Below, in pieces: positions 1-6,434 of a stretch of DNA of 8,513 bases. The stretch's first letter is position 1; each line of letters opens with the position of its first letter. Both the position numbers and the translations under genes were made by a program. The stretch lies in the NCBI GenBank assembly GCA_012728505.1, contig JAAYEY010000059.1, forward strand, positions 1 through 8,513, in the 5' to 3' direction. The notes under the pieces were generated by a model. That model was not told where the DNA came from. It did no database searches and saw nothing but the letters and a program-made list of their open reading frames with translations. Source of the stretch: Synergistaceae bacterium (lineage in GTDB: Bacteria; Synergistota; Synergistia; Synergistales; Synergistaceae).

Positions 1-29
1 CTGATACATTTAAAAATATAAAACAAAAA

Positions 30-63
30 GGGGGAAGCCTGTATTTAAAAACAGAAGCTTCCC
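30..63 (-). terminator. Rho-independent terminator at the left edge
   Basis: Read on the minus strand, GGGAAGC, a TT bulge and CTGT pair across an 8-base AT-rich loop with ACAG and GCTTCCC, followed by CC and TTTTTG. The 11 paired bases and the U-run make a good intrinsic terminator. It would end transcripts coming from the rodZ-like gene, whose stop lies about 245 bp upstream. Read on the plus strand, the hairpin is followed by TCTTTAT, a weaker tail, so it might also stop a plus-strand transcript entering from the left. Confidence 0.8.
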
Positions 64-78
64 TCTTTATGTATTTCG

Positions 79-208
79 TATAGTGAATTTCAAGTCCCTT
101 TTTTCGTCTTCTTTGCATGATTCTGGGTGGAAATCGAGCGTCTTTAAATCTTTAAGTCACTGGTTTCCCGATCTCGAAACGCACTCGAAATCGAGTTCGG
201 ACACTATA
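79..208. mobile_element. 130-bp inverted-repeat-bounded segment, possible IS/MITE relic
   Basis: The segment starts with TATAGTG (79-85) and ends with its exact reverse complement CACTATA (202-208). Similarity continues weakly outward: about 13 of 18 positions match if flanking bases are included. Inside are a 9-bp direct repeat GAAATCGAG (130-138 and 187-195) and a small hairpin, CTCGA-AA-TCGAG (184-195). No transposase is encoded and I see no clear target-site duplication. It lies between the rodZ-like stop and the terminator, where a short non-autonomous element or decayed IS end would be tolerated. Other explanations are a structured 3' UTR or a small RNA. The inverted repeat is seen; mobile origin is a low-confidence inference. 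Confidence 0.3.
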
Positions 209-220
209 GTAATTTTATAT

Positions 221-238
221 GTTTACCTTACGGTAAAC
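221..238 (-). other. Hairpin downstream of the rodZ-like gene
   Basis: On the minus strand GTTTACC and GGTAAAC form a perfect 7-bp stem closed by GTAA, which is a GNRA-type tetraloop in RNA. It lies about 70 nt past the rodZ-like stop codon. No U-run follows, so it is unlikely to be a terminator. It could protect the 3' end of the operon mRNA from exonucleases. The rest of 209-306 shows no gene. Confidence 0.4.
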
Positions 239-306
239 GGTGCCCTCCTGATCAGTTGCATGCGGGAAAGACGGGGAAAAGATGACCCATTCTATGAAAC
301 GCTTTA

Positions 307-1248
307 TCAGCTATCGGTAATTTTACCGTCAGACCAAAAAAATTTAGTTGCCGGTTTATCGCCCGGTGCAACAGGGAATATCTTATTGCCTTCCCAAGTT
401 ATCGAAGCCTTGCCGGGATTTCCTAGCCTTACTCTTATCGGCGCACTAGATGTGACTTCATATTCTTTATATTCGCCGGGTTTCATCGTTCCCTGATAAA
501 GGATCGTTTCTCCCTGGCTAATCTTAGCCCAGACATGTGCGTTCTCAGCCGCCACTTTCAAAGGCTTTCGGTCAGTTCGTCCTGACACTGCCTTCTGCAC
601 TTTAGGTTCTTCTGTCTTACTGCCGGGCTGCTGTTGGACGCCATCCATCCACGATAGGTCTACCTTTTCGTCTTTACTTATAACATCTCCTGATACAGGC
701 TTGTCAGTTGTAAGAGTTTCGTCCGTCGAAAGTGGGACAGACGGTTCTTTGGTAGTAGGCTCCTTCACTGCACTAGCAGTTCCACCGTCTATCGGACTTG
801 TTGCAGAGGTTGTAATATCTCCTCTATACTGCCAGGTTATCCAACCGGCAGCCACCAGAGAGATCACTATAATAATATAGAGCCACAAAAACGACGTGGG
901 TTTGAACACTTTCCGAGAGTCAATGTAATTGGCTTCTTCTTTAACGGGGATCTGAAGCGTTGCCGCTTTTTGCTTTTTAGTTATTGCATCATAACTTTTC
1001 CATATATCCTGAGCACTAAGGTATTCGCAGTACTGTCGGATGAAGCTTCTGACATAGGGGCCCTTGGGCAATAAATCGAGATTGCCATCTTCAATCGCAG
1101 ACAGATAGTGTTTTTGTATCTTTGTAACATTGAAAATATCTGAGATAGAGAGTCCCTGTGCTTCTCTTAAGCTCTTTAGACGGGAGCCCAGTTCTCTAAT
1201 CTGGATCTGCGCCTTTTGTTCCTCGTTATAAGTTTCTTTTTTCTCCAA
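307..1248 (-). CDS. rodZ: RodZ-like transmembrane HTH protein
   Basis: This protein resembles RodZ, the bitopic protein that links the MreB cytoskeleton to the peptidoglycan elongation machinery. From the TTG start at 1248 it has 313 residues, close to the usual RodZ size. A cytoplasmic HTH_25/Xre-like domain spans about residues 19-81 (LREAQGLSISDI, then PYVRSFIRQY). One membrane helix lies at about 119-139. A Pro/Thr/Ser/Lys-rich linker follows, then a C-terminal beta domain of DUF4115 type (about 236-311, including VWAKISQGETILYQG). The TTG is preferred because GGGGG ends 7 nt upstream of it. An in-frame ATG at 1269 would add MRKGGDR, which is simply the translated ribosome-binding site. 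The start overlaps the end of rpe by 23 bp, which suggests translational coupling. The RodZ family call is strong. The MreB partner is not in the window. Confidence 0.85.
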   Translation of the reverse strand: MEKKETYNEEQKAQIQIRELGSRLKSLREAQGLSISDIFNVTKIQKHYLSAIEDGNLDLLPKGPYVRSFIRQYCEYLSAQDIWKSYDAITKKQKAATLQIPVKEEANYIDSRKVFKPTSFLWLYIIIVISLVAAGWITWQYRGDITTSATSPIDGGTASAVKEPTTKEPSVPLSTDETLTTDKPVSGDVISKDEKVDLSWMDGVQQQPGSKTEEPKVQKAVSGRTDRKPLKVAAENAHVWAKISQGETILYQGTMKPGEYKEYEVTSSAPIRVRLGNPGKASITWEGNKIFPVAPGDKPATKFFWSDGKITDS

Positions 1249-1954
1249 TCTGTCGCCCCCTTTCCGCATTTACTCTCATTTCTTTTATTATCGCAACAGG
1301 ATCTGGTTTTCCAAATATAGCACTTCCCGCAACGACCACGTCACAACCATGTCGTACAACAAGTTCAGTGTTATCCGGCCCAATTCCGCCATCCATCTGG
1401 ATAAGGTAATCACCTTTGTTTTCAGTTCTCCATTTTGCAAGAGCGGACACCTTTTCTAATGTTTCAGGAATAAACGATTGTCCGCCATATCCGGGGTTCA
1501 CAGACATGATGAGCACAAGGTCAACCATGTGCAAGACGGGGTAGAGTACCTCTACCGGCGTCCCTGGGTTGATAGAAACACCACAAGGGGTGCCATCTTT
1601 CCTTATACTTTGGAGAACTCTGTGGATGTGCGGGGTTGCTTCAGCATGTACCGTAAGCAGAGAGGGCCTTTCGGCAAGAAACATCTCTGTAAATGCCTCC
1701 GCGGGTTCAACCATTATGTGGACATCTATAAATTTATGGGGATACCTCTTTCTGAGTGCCTTCAAGAGAGAGGGCCCGTACGAAAGATTCGGGACAAAAT
1801 GTCCGTCCATTATGTCAAGATGGAGCCACTCTACCTCTTTTTCAATTTTCTCGATGTCCCTCTCCATATTCAAGACATCTGCGGAGAGCAAAGAGGGTGA
1901 AATGATCACGCTCCTGCCTTCCATCTTCTTTATCAGTTGAAACGATCCTGCCAT
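1226..1954 (-). CDS. rpe: Ribulose-phosphate 3-epimerase
   Basis: This is a cytoplasmic (beta/alpha)8-barrel enzyme of 242 residues. It interconverts D-ribulose 5-phosphate and D-xylulose 5-phosphate in the pentose phosphate pathway. All family signatures are present: SPSLLSAD (19-26), HLDIMDGHFVPN (45-56), DVHIMV (77-82), SINPGTP (127-133), SVNPGYGGQSF (151-161), MDGGI (187-191) and AGSAIFG (209-215). The expected metal ligands are H45, D47, H79 and D188, and D47 and D188 also serve as the acid/base pair. The ATG at 1954 has a near-perfect GGAGGTGA 6 nt upstream, so the roughly 10-residue N-terminal extension over typical Rpe is probably real. The gene overlaps the PASTA gene's 3' end by 22 bp. 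In Firmicutes rpe also lies downstream of rsmB and prkC. Confidence 0.97.
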   Translation of the reverse strand: MAGSFQLIKKMEGRSVIISPSLLSADVLNMERDIEKIEKEVEWLHLDIMDGHFVPNLSYGPSLLKALRKRYPHKFIDVHIMVEPAEAFTEMFLAERPSLLTVHAEATPHIHRVLQSIRKDGTPCGVSINPGTPVEVLYPVLHMVDLVLIMSVNPGYGGQSFIPETLEKVSALAKWRTENKGDYLIQMDGGIGPDNTELVVRHGCDVVVAGSAIFGKPDPVAIIKEMRVNAERGRQIGEKRNL

Positions 1955-3096
1955 ACAAAGTCACCTCCAAGATAAATAACTATCGTGGCTTGTCCTGTGT
2001 GAGGGACATTCATGGAGATATACTCGCTGCCGTTTGCCATGACATCCTTTATTACCTTCGTTCCGGTATCATCTGTAAGCTCTATTTTAAGTGCGAGAGG
2101 TTTCGTCAAAGGAGGTACTTGGTATCTTAGTTTAGCTGTTTTTTGAGGTACTGCAGGAACTGCAGGGACTGGTTTTACTGCCGCTGGAGCAGGAACAAGC
2201 ACTGCTTCATTTTTTACCTCTTCTTTTACAGGTTCATTGGCAGGTTTTGCTTCAGGTTTTTCAGTAAGTTTGGTAGGAATATCCGAAGGTTCTGTGTTTT
2301 TAACAACGACAGTCCTGACGGCTGCAGCCCTCTTTGGATCCTGGTCGTCAGCGGGAGGTGTTTCAGAGGATAGCTCCCCTGACTTCAAGGCCCGCGCAAC
2401 AACAAGATTTACCAATGCACCGGCAGGAACGTTGGCTCCGCTTTTCGGGTTTGTAGCCACTACCATTCCAGCATGTACTTCTGAAGAAGGGGTCTCAGTC
2501 GTGCTTCCCACTGTAAGACCTATCTGATCAAGTATCTGGGTAACAACATCTACTCCCTGACCCTTGAGGTCAGGGACACTTACAAAGGCCCCTCCTGCTG
2601 TGCTACCGGTGCTGACGAGGAGGTTGACCATGCAATTTGCCGCGACCTGCTGGGGAGCTGCCGGATTCTGCGCTATTATTGAACCCGCAGGTTTAAGTTT
2701 ATCTGTTACCCTGATTATTTTGTCTACCTTTAAACCGGCCTCACTGAGTCTTTTTACTCCCTCTTCAAACTTAAGACCCCTGACATCAGGAACAGGCATT
2801 ATTGATCCACCTTTGCTGACACGGACCATTACAACTTTTCCTTTTGATACTTTTTCACCTGCCGGAAGGCTCTGTGAGATTACAGTATCTGCCTTCTCAG
2901 GTGAATCTACCTGGTCAACTTTGGCAAGGAGGCCTTCCTTCTGAAGAGCTTCTACCGCATCTACGAGCGGCAAACCAACCATGGAGGGCACAGAGGCACT
3001 TTTGTCTTCTATGAAAATTGTTTTTATTCCAAAATATGCACTGGCTATAATTACAATAAACGCTATAACCATACCCCAGCGATGAATTTTACCCAT
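1933..3096 (-). CDS. Membrane-anchored PASTA-domain protein without kinase
   Basis: The protein has 387 residues. A short basic cytoplasmic N-terminus is followed by one membrane helix (about 8-28) and three consecutive PASTA repeats (about 33-96, 99-164 and 170-236), which contain the typical VPDVRGL and VPDLKGQ openings. A low-complexity Glu/Lys/Pro/Ala linker (about 237-318, with PVPAVPAVP) leads to a C-terminal beta-rich domain (about 320-387) with a conserved-looking YLGGDFVW near the end. PASTA domains bind peptidoglycan fragments or muropeptides in PrkC-type kinases and class A PBPs. No kinase or transpeptidase domain is present here. The ATG at 3096 has AAAGGAG about 9 nt upstream, and the gene follows rsmB by 20 bp. 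Position and architecture suggest an extracytoplasmic sensor or scaffold. Its actual role is unknown. Confidence 0.88.
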   Translation of the reverse strand: MGKIHRWGMVIAFIVIIASAYFGIKTIFIEDKSASVPSMVGLPLVDAVEALQKEGLLAKVDQVDSPEKADTVISQSLPAGEKVSKGKVVMVRVSKGGSIMPVPDVRGLKFEEGVKRLSEAGLKVDKIIRVTDKLKPAGSIIAQNPAAPQQVAANCMVNLLVSTGSTAGGAFVSVPDLKGQGVDVVTQILDQIGLTVGSTTETPSSEVHAGMVVATNPKSGANVPAGALVNLVVARALKSGELSSETPPADDQDPKRAAAVRTVVVKNTEPSDIPTKLTEKPEAKPANEPVKEEVKNEAVLVPAPAAVKPVPAVPAVPQKTAKLRYQVPPLTKPLALKIELTDDTGTKVIKDVMANGSEYISMNVPHTGQATIVIYLGGDFVWQDRFN

Positions 3097-3116
3097 AATA
3101 ATGCTCTCCTTTCCTG

Positions 3117-4436
3117 CTATTTGCGCTTTGCAAGAAGCGCCAGATAGAAACCGTCAATCCAAGGAAGACCCGGCCATATCAGGGTGCCATATGGCTTGCC
3201 TCTGGACATGAGTTTATGGCTTCTTTCCACAGGAACTTCTGTAAGTTCAGGGTGCTGAGCCATGACCGCAGCCACCACTTTCTCATTTTCTTCTCTAAAC
3301 ATGCTGCAAGTGCTATATGCAACGATACCTCCGGGAGCAACAATAGAAACAGCCCTGTTAAGGAGTTCTTTCTGCAGTACCGCTGCATCAGAAACCATTT
3401 CAGGAGTTATCCTCCATTTACTTTCCGGATGTCTTCCCCACGTTCCGCTCCCTGTACATGGAGCGTCAAGAAGTATTGCCTTTGGCTCTACTTCCGGCTC
3501 TAAGATCCGCGAATCGCCGCAGTAAAACCTGACTCTGTCTCCGACGTGCATCCTTATCATCTCGTATTCGGCGGATTTTATCCTGCCTTCTGATACATCC
3601 CATGCCTCAATTTTTGCTTCGGGCAGCAAATCGGCGAGTTGGCCTGTCTTAATGCCCCGTCCACAACACATATCGAGCACAGGACCACCCTTCCAACGCT
3701 TGGAGAATGTCTCTCCAACAAATATGGATGATTCGCTCTGCGGTGTTATCTTACCCTCTCCAAATCCAAGGATCTCAAGCGGGTATGGGTTCGAAGGCGT
3801 GCGAGCCGATCTCTCAAGAAAAGGAGACGCCCAAGCTATTTTACCTGAAGTCCTGTACTCCTCTAGCCATTCTTCCCTGTTGACATCCTTCGAAAGTCTC
3901 AGCGAAAGGTATGTCTTCATGCCGCTTGATCTTACAAGCCGCTTTGCTTCTGGTATAGACATGTCCTTTGACCACTGAGCAGCTGCCCATCCCGGAATAC
4001 CCCAGTAAAGGGCCTGGTCCCTTAGAGCGCTGCCTTTTTTTAGCTCTACGAGGTATTGCTTTGCTTCATCTGCTACTGTGTGAAGTACCGCATTCACAAG
4101 AGCAATGTCGCGGTCTTCGCCCTTTAATTTTATTGTCTGTACAAGGCCGTTGATTAGAACAGGAAGTGCAAAATATTTAAGTTCAACTATCCCTGCTATT
4201 CCAATTATAAGAGCGTTATGCGTAAGCTCCGTCATGTCTTTTGTACTACGTCTGCAGTACTTGGCCAGCAGATGCTTCCAGAGTCCCTGTCTTCTCAGCG
4301 AACAATAAATAAGGGTCGCAGCAAGCACTCTGTCAGGAGGAGCAATGTCCGTGTACAACTTTCTAAGCGCTTCAGCTGCAAAGGCACCTTCACTTACTTC
4401 GCCATACACCTGTACTGCTGCTTCAATACCTCTCAT
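3117..4436 (-). CDS. rsmB: 16S rRNA (cytosine-C5)-methyltransferase RsmB/Sun
   Basis: This cytoplasmic enzyme uses SAM to methylate C5 of C967 (E. coli numbering) in 16S rRNA. From ATG 4436 it has 439 residues, usual for the family. A NusB-like helical RNA-binding domain fills about residues 1-135, and a Rossmann methyltransferase domain fills about 225-439. The SAM-binding motif is VLDMCCGRGIKTG (253-265). Motif IV is DAPCTGSG (334-341, Cys337), and motif VI is YSTCS with nucleophile Cys387. The SAM motif DMCCGRG differs somewhat from the common ACAAPGGKT form. An upstream TTG (4445) is in frame, but the Shine-Dalgarno AGAGGTGA touches it directly, whereas it sits 9 nt from the ATG. This is probably the first gene of the rsmB-PASTA-rpe-rodZ operon. 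Confidence 0.93.
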   Translation of the reverse strand: MRGIEAAVQVYGEVSEGAFAAEALRKLYTDIAPPDRVLAATLIYCSLRRQGLWKHLLAKYCRRSTKDMTELTHNALIIGIAGIVELKYFALPVLINGLVQTIKLKGEDRDIALVNAVLHTVADEAKQYLVELKKGSALRDQALYWGIPGWAAAQWSKDMSIPEAKRLVRSSGMKTYLSLRLSKDVNREEWLEEYRTSGKIAWASPFLERSARTPSNPYPLEILGFGEGKITPQSESSIFVGETFSKRWKGGPVLDMCCGRGIKTGQLADLLPEAKIEAWDVSEGRIKSAEYEMIRMHVGDRVRFYCGDSRILEPEVEPKAILLDAPCTGSGTWGRHPESKWRITPEMVSDAAVLQKELLNRAVSIVAPGGIVAYSTCSMFREENEKVVAAVMAQHPELTEVPVERSHKLMSRGKPYGTLIWPGLPWIDGFYLALLAKRK

Positions 4437-4461
4437 CGAGACCAATCACCTCTATGTGCGG

Positions 4462-4490
4462 ATTACCGCTGTTTCAAGGAACACTGTAAA
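4462..4490 (-). promoter_or_regulatory. Candidate sigma-A promoter for the rsmB operon
   Basis: On the minus strand a -35-like TTTACA (4485-4490, 5 of 6 consensus bases) is separated by 17 bp from GGTAAT (4462-4467, 4 of 6). It lies between the terminator of the preceding gene and the rsmB Shine-Dalgarno site, as expected for the start of a new transcription unit. A small palindrome, GCGG-TAAT-CCGC on the minus strand (4458-4469), covers the -10 element and could be an operator or chance. Confidence 0.45.
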
Positions 4491-4496
4491 CATACC

Positions 4497-4526
4497 AAAA
4501 AAGAAGGTAGCTAACATGCTACCTCC
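4497..4526 (-). terminator. Rho-independent terminator after the zinc peptidase gene
   Basis: On the minus strand GGAGGTAGC pairs with GCTACCTTC, giving nine base pairs including one G-U. The loop is the six-base ATGTTA and the stem runs straight into TTTTTT. It lies 21 bp after the stop of the zinc peptidase gene, so that gene probably forms the end of its own transcription unit. Confidence 0.88.
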
Positions 4527-4546
4527 TAACATTCTACACTATTTTT

Positions 4547-5236
4547 CTAGTCTCTGCGCGAACCTCTTAGAGCAAGAAGCCTTACAAGCTGAAGAATAGT
4601 CATTACAAGCGCCGCTACATAAGTAAGAGCGGCCGCGTCAAGAACAGCTTTTGCTCCTCCAACCTCGTTTCCAGCCAGAAGGCCTGTTTCAGAAAGAAGT
4701 TTAAGAGCTCTCGCGCTCGCGTCAAACTCGACAGGCAGAGTAACAAGGTGGAAAACAAGGACTCCGCAAAAGAGCAGAATACCTGCATTCAACAAAGGAG
4801 TGTAACCCATAATCAGACCTATGAAAAAAAGAGGCATGGACATGGAAGAGCTGATATTCACAGCGGGAACTATAGAGTTCCTTAATCTAAGGAATGCGTA
4901 GCCCTCTTTGTCCTGTATTGCATGTCCGACCTCATGGGCAGCAACACCAATGGCAGCAATGCTTGAATTACCGGAGACAGCATCTGAAAGTCGAAGCACT
5001 TTACTCCTGGGGTCATAGTGGTCTGTAAGATGGCCCTGAATCCTTTCGACCTTTACGTTGCCAAGTCCAAATTTATCAAGAAGAACCCTTGAGACTTGAT
5101 CTGCGGTAACTCCGCTTACAGCTCTAATCTCACTGTATTTTGAAAAGGCCCGTTTGATCCTGAACTGAGCCCAGAGAGAAAATAGCAACGCCGGTATCAG
5201 AAGCACTATAGTCGAATCGAGAAACGGATACATCAT
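4547..5236 (-). CDS. Membrane zinc metallopeptidase, YugP family
   Basis: The protein has 229 residues, close to B. subtilis YugP and other members of the Zn_peptidase_2 family (neutral zinc metallopeptidases). It has an N-terminal membrane helix (about 8-25), a domain carrying the zinc motif HEVGH (101-105, Glu102 catalytic), two central hydrophobic helices (about 131-147 and 149-167) and a C-terminal one (about 201-222). Glu170 in PVEFDAS is the probable third zinc ligand. The substrate is not known for the family. Two tandem ATG codons start the gene, and GAGGGGTG lies about 7 nt upstream. In Clostridia and related groups a gene of this family often sits beside fmt and rsmB, and this placement fits. 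The terminator behind it argues against routine co-transcription with rsmB. Confidence 0.9.
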   Translation of the reverse strand: MMYPFLDSTIVLLIPALLFSLWAQFRIKRAFSKYSEIRAVSGVTADQVSRVLLDKFGLGNVKVERIQGHLTDHYDPRSKVLRLSDAVSGNSSIAAIGVAAHEVGHAIQDKEGYAFLRLRNSIVPAVNISSSMSMPLFFIGLIMGYTPLLNAGILLFCGVLVFHLVTLPVEFDASARALKLLSETGLLAGNEVGGAKAVLDAAALTYVAALVMTILQLVRLLALRGSRRD

Positions 5237-5253
5237 TTTAAAACACCCCTCTT

Positions 5254-5284
5254 ATAATAAACAGTATTAGTCTACATTGGTCAA
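5254..5284 (-). promoter_or_regulatory. Possible promoter for the zinc peptidase gene
   Basis: On the minus strand TTGACC (5279-5284) is followed by TATTAT (5254-5259). Each matches five of six consensus bases, but the 19-bp spacing is longer than ideal. It falls in the 49-bp gap after the aminotransferase stop. I see no terminator in that gap, so read-through from the upstream genes is also possible. Confidence 0.35.
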
Positions 5285-5285
5285 G

Positions 5286-6434
5286 CTAATTCTGTCTTCC
5301 GTAAAATCCCGCAATCTCCTCTACAACTCTTTCTTGTTCCTCTGGCAGGAGCTCCGGGAAAATGGGAAGTGCTAAAACAGAGCCGGCAAGTTTTTCTGAA
5401 ACGGGGAAGTCCCCCTCTTTGTATCCAAGATAGGAAAAACAGTGCTGCATGTGAAGAGGAAGCGGATAGTAGACTCTCGTGGATATACCTCGTCTTTCCA
5501 GATATTCCTGAAGTTCGTCTCTTCTTTCCGCCTTTACTACATATTGGTGATATACATGCCTGTTGCCGTCCTCTTCCACAGGAAGCGTTATAACGTCAAG
5601 CAGCCCTTTTTCTTTGAAGAGGAGCATGTATCTCTCTGCAACGATCCTGCGCTCTTCGTTCCATTCCTCCAAATGACGGATACGGACTCTGAGAATTGCT
5701 GCCTGTACGGCATCAAGACGGCTATTTATGCCAATTTCATCATGAAAATATGTTTTTCCAGAGCCATGGACCCGGAGGTTTCTTATACGATCTGAGATTT
5801 CTTTATTGTGCGGTATGGAGACCATCCCGCCATCGCCGTAACAGCCAAGGTTTTTTGTCGGGAAGAAAGAAAGACATCCAATATCTCCGATAGATCCCGC
5901 TCTGCATATTTTTTTATCTATTATTCTGTGAGCCCCTATCGCCTGGGCACAGTCTTCAACAATTGCAATACCTTTTTGGCTGAGTTCGTCCGTTATCAGT
6001 TCGAGTTTGCATGTCTGCCCAAAAAGATGCACAGGAAGGACAACCTTTGTTCTAGGCGTTATTTTTTCCATTACTGATTCCATAGAAAGGTTGTAACTGT
6101 CGGGGTCTACATCGGCAAAAACAGGCTTCGCGCCATTTCTTGTTATGCAGCTTGCCGTGGCGAAAAATGTGAAGGGTGTCGTTATAACCTCGTCTCCCTC
6201 TTTTAGGTCGAGTGCCATCAAAGAAAGCAACAACGCGTCCGTTCCGGAAGCGCATCCAACAGCATTTTCAACCTCCAGGTAAGAAGCTATCTCTTTCTCG
6301 AAACATTCAACTTCTGGACCCAAAATGAAATGCTGCGTTTCAAGAACCCTATCGAGAGCAACCCTTATTTCTTCTTTTACTCGATTGTAGTTTCTCGTAA
6401 GGTCAAAGGACGGTATTTTTTCCTGTCCTGTCAT
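5286..6434 (-). CDS. DegT/DnrJ/EryC1/StrS sugar aminotransferase (WbpE/ArnB-like)
   Basis: This is a PLP-dependent, fold-type I aminotransferase that moves an amino group, usually from glutamate, onto a keto sugar attached to a nucleotide. Such amino sugars feed LPS, O-antigen, capsule or glycan synthesis. From ATG 6434 it has 382 residues, the usual length. Visible signatures are FILGPEV (36-42), the phosphate-binding ASGTDALLLSLMAL (62-75), PFTFFATA (87-94), EDCAQAIGA (160-168, with the ring-stacking Asp161) and FFPTKNLGCYGDGG (190-203, with the Schiff-base Lys194). The wording around Lys194 is closest to WbpE-type enzymes, which act on UDP-hexuronic derivatives, but the substrate cannot be fixed from sequence. 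The start is supported by AGGGAGGA 7 nt upstream. An in-frame upstream ATG at 6485 lacks this. It overlaps the GntR gene by 32 bp, so the two are probably co-expressed. Confidence 0.93.
   Translation of the reverse strand: MTGQEKIPSFDLTRNYNRVKEEIRVALDRVLETQHFILGPEVECFEKEIASYLEVENAVGCASGTDALLLSLMALDLKEGDEVITTPFTFFATASCITRNGAKPVFADVDPDSYNLSMESVMEKITPRTKVVLPVHLFGQTCKLELITDELSQKGIAIVEDCAQAIGAHRIIDKKICRAGSIGDIGCLSFFPTKNLGCYGDGGMVSIPHNKEISDRIRNLRVHGSGKTYFHDEIGINSRLDAVQAAILRVRIRHLEEWNEERRIVAERYMLLFKEKGLLDVITLPVEEDGNRHVYHQYVVKAERRDELQEYLERRGISTRVYYPLPLHMQHCFSYLGYKEGDFPVSEKLAGSVLALPIFPELLPEEQERVVEEIAGFYGRQN

Noticed and set aside
243..249. AGGAGGG on the minus strand, a strong Shine-Dalgarno-like string
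   Set aside because: No start codon follows at a usable distance, and the nearest frames stop within about 15 codons. It may be a leftover of a lost gene, but nothing supports that.
83..496. A 137-codon plus-strand reading frame over the left edge and the rodZ-like 3' end
   Set aside because: It is antisense to the well-supported rodZ-like gene for more than a third of its length. It has no Shine-Dalgarno site and no recognisable domain.
1478..1940. Two long plus-strand frames across rpe
   Set aside because: They are antisense to the conserved rpe motifs, have no ribosome-binding sites and encode low-quality Cys/Arg/His-rich proteins.
2108..2116. AAAGGAGGT on the plus strand
   Set aside because: It is the antisense of Pro-Pro-Leu codons in the PASTA protein, and no gene follows.
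2148..2172. Short tandem repeat ACTGCAGGA/ACTGCAGGG
   Set aside because: It encodes the PVPAVPAVP linker of the PASTA protein and is explained by low-complexity coding sequence.
3784..3794. GGGTTCGAAGG, similar to a tRNA T-arm
   Set aside because: It lies inside rsmB, and no acceptor stem or anticodon arm can be folded around it.
4437..4445. TTG start for rsmB three codons upstream of the chosen ATG
   Set aside because: The Shine-Dalgarno sequence directly abuts the TTG, leaving no spacer, while it is well placed for the ATG at 4436.
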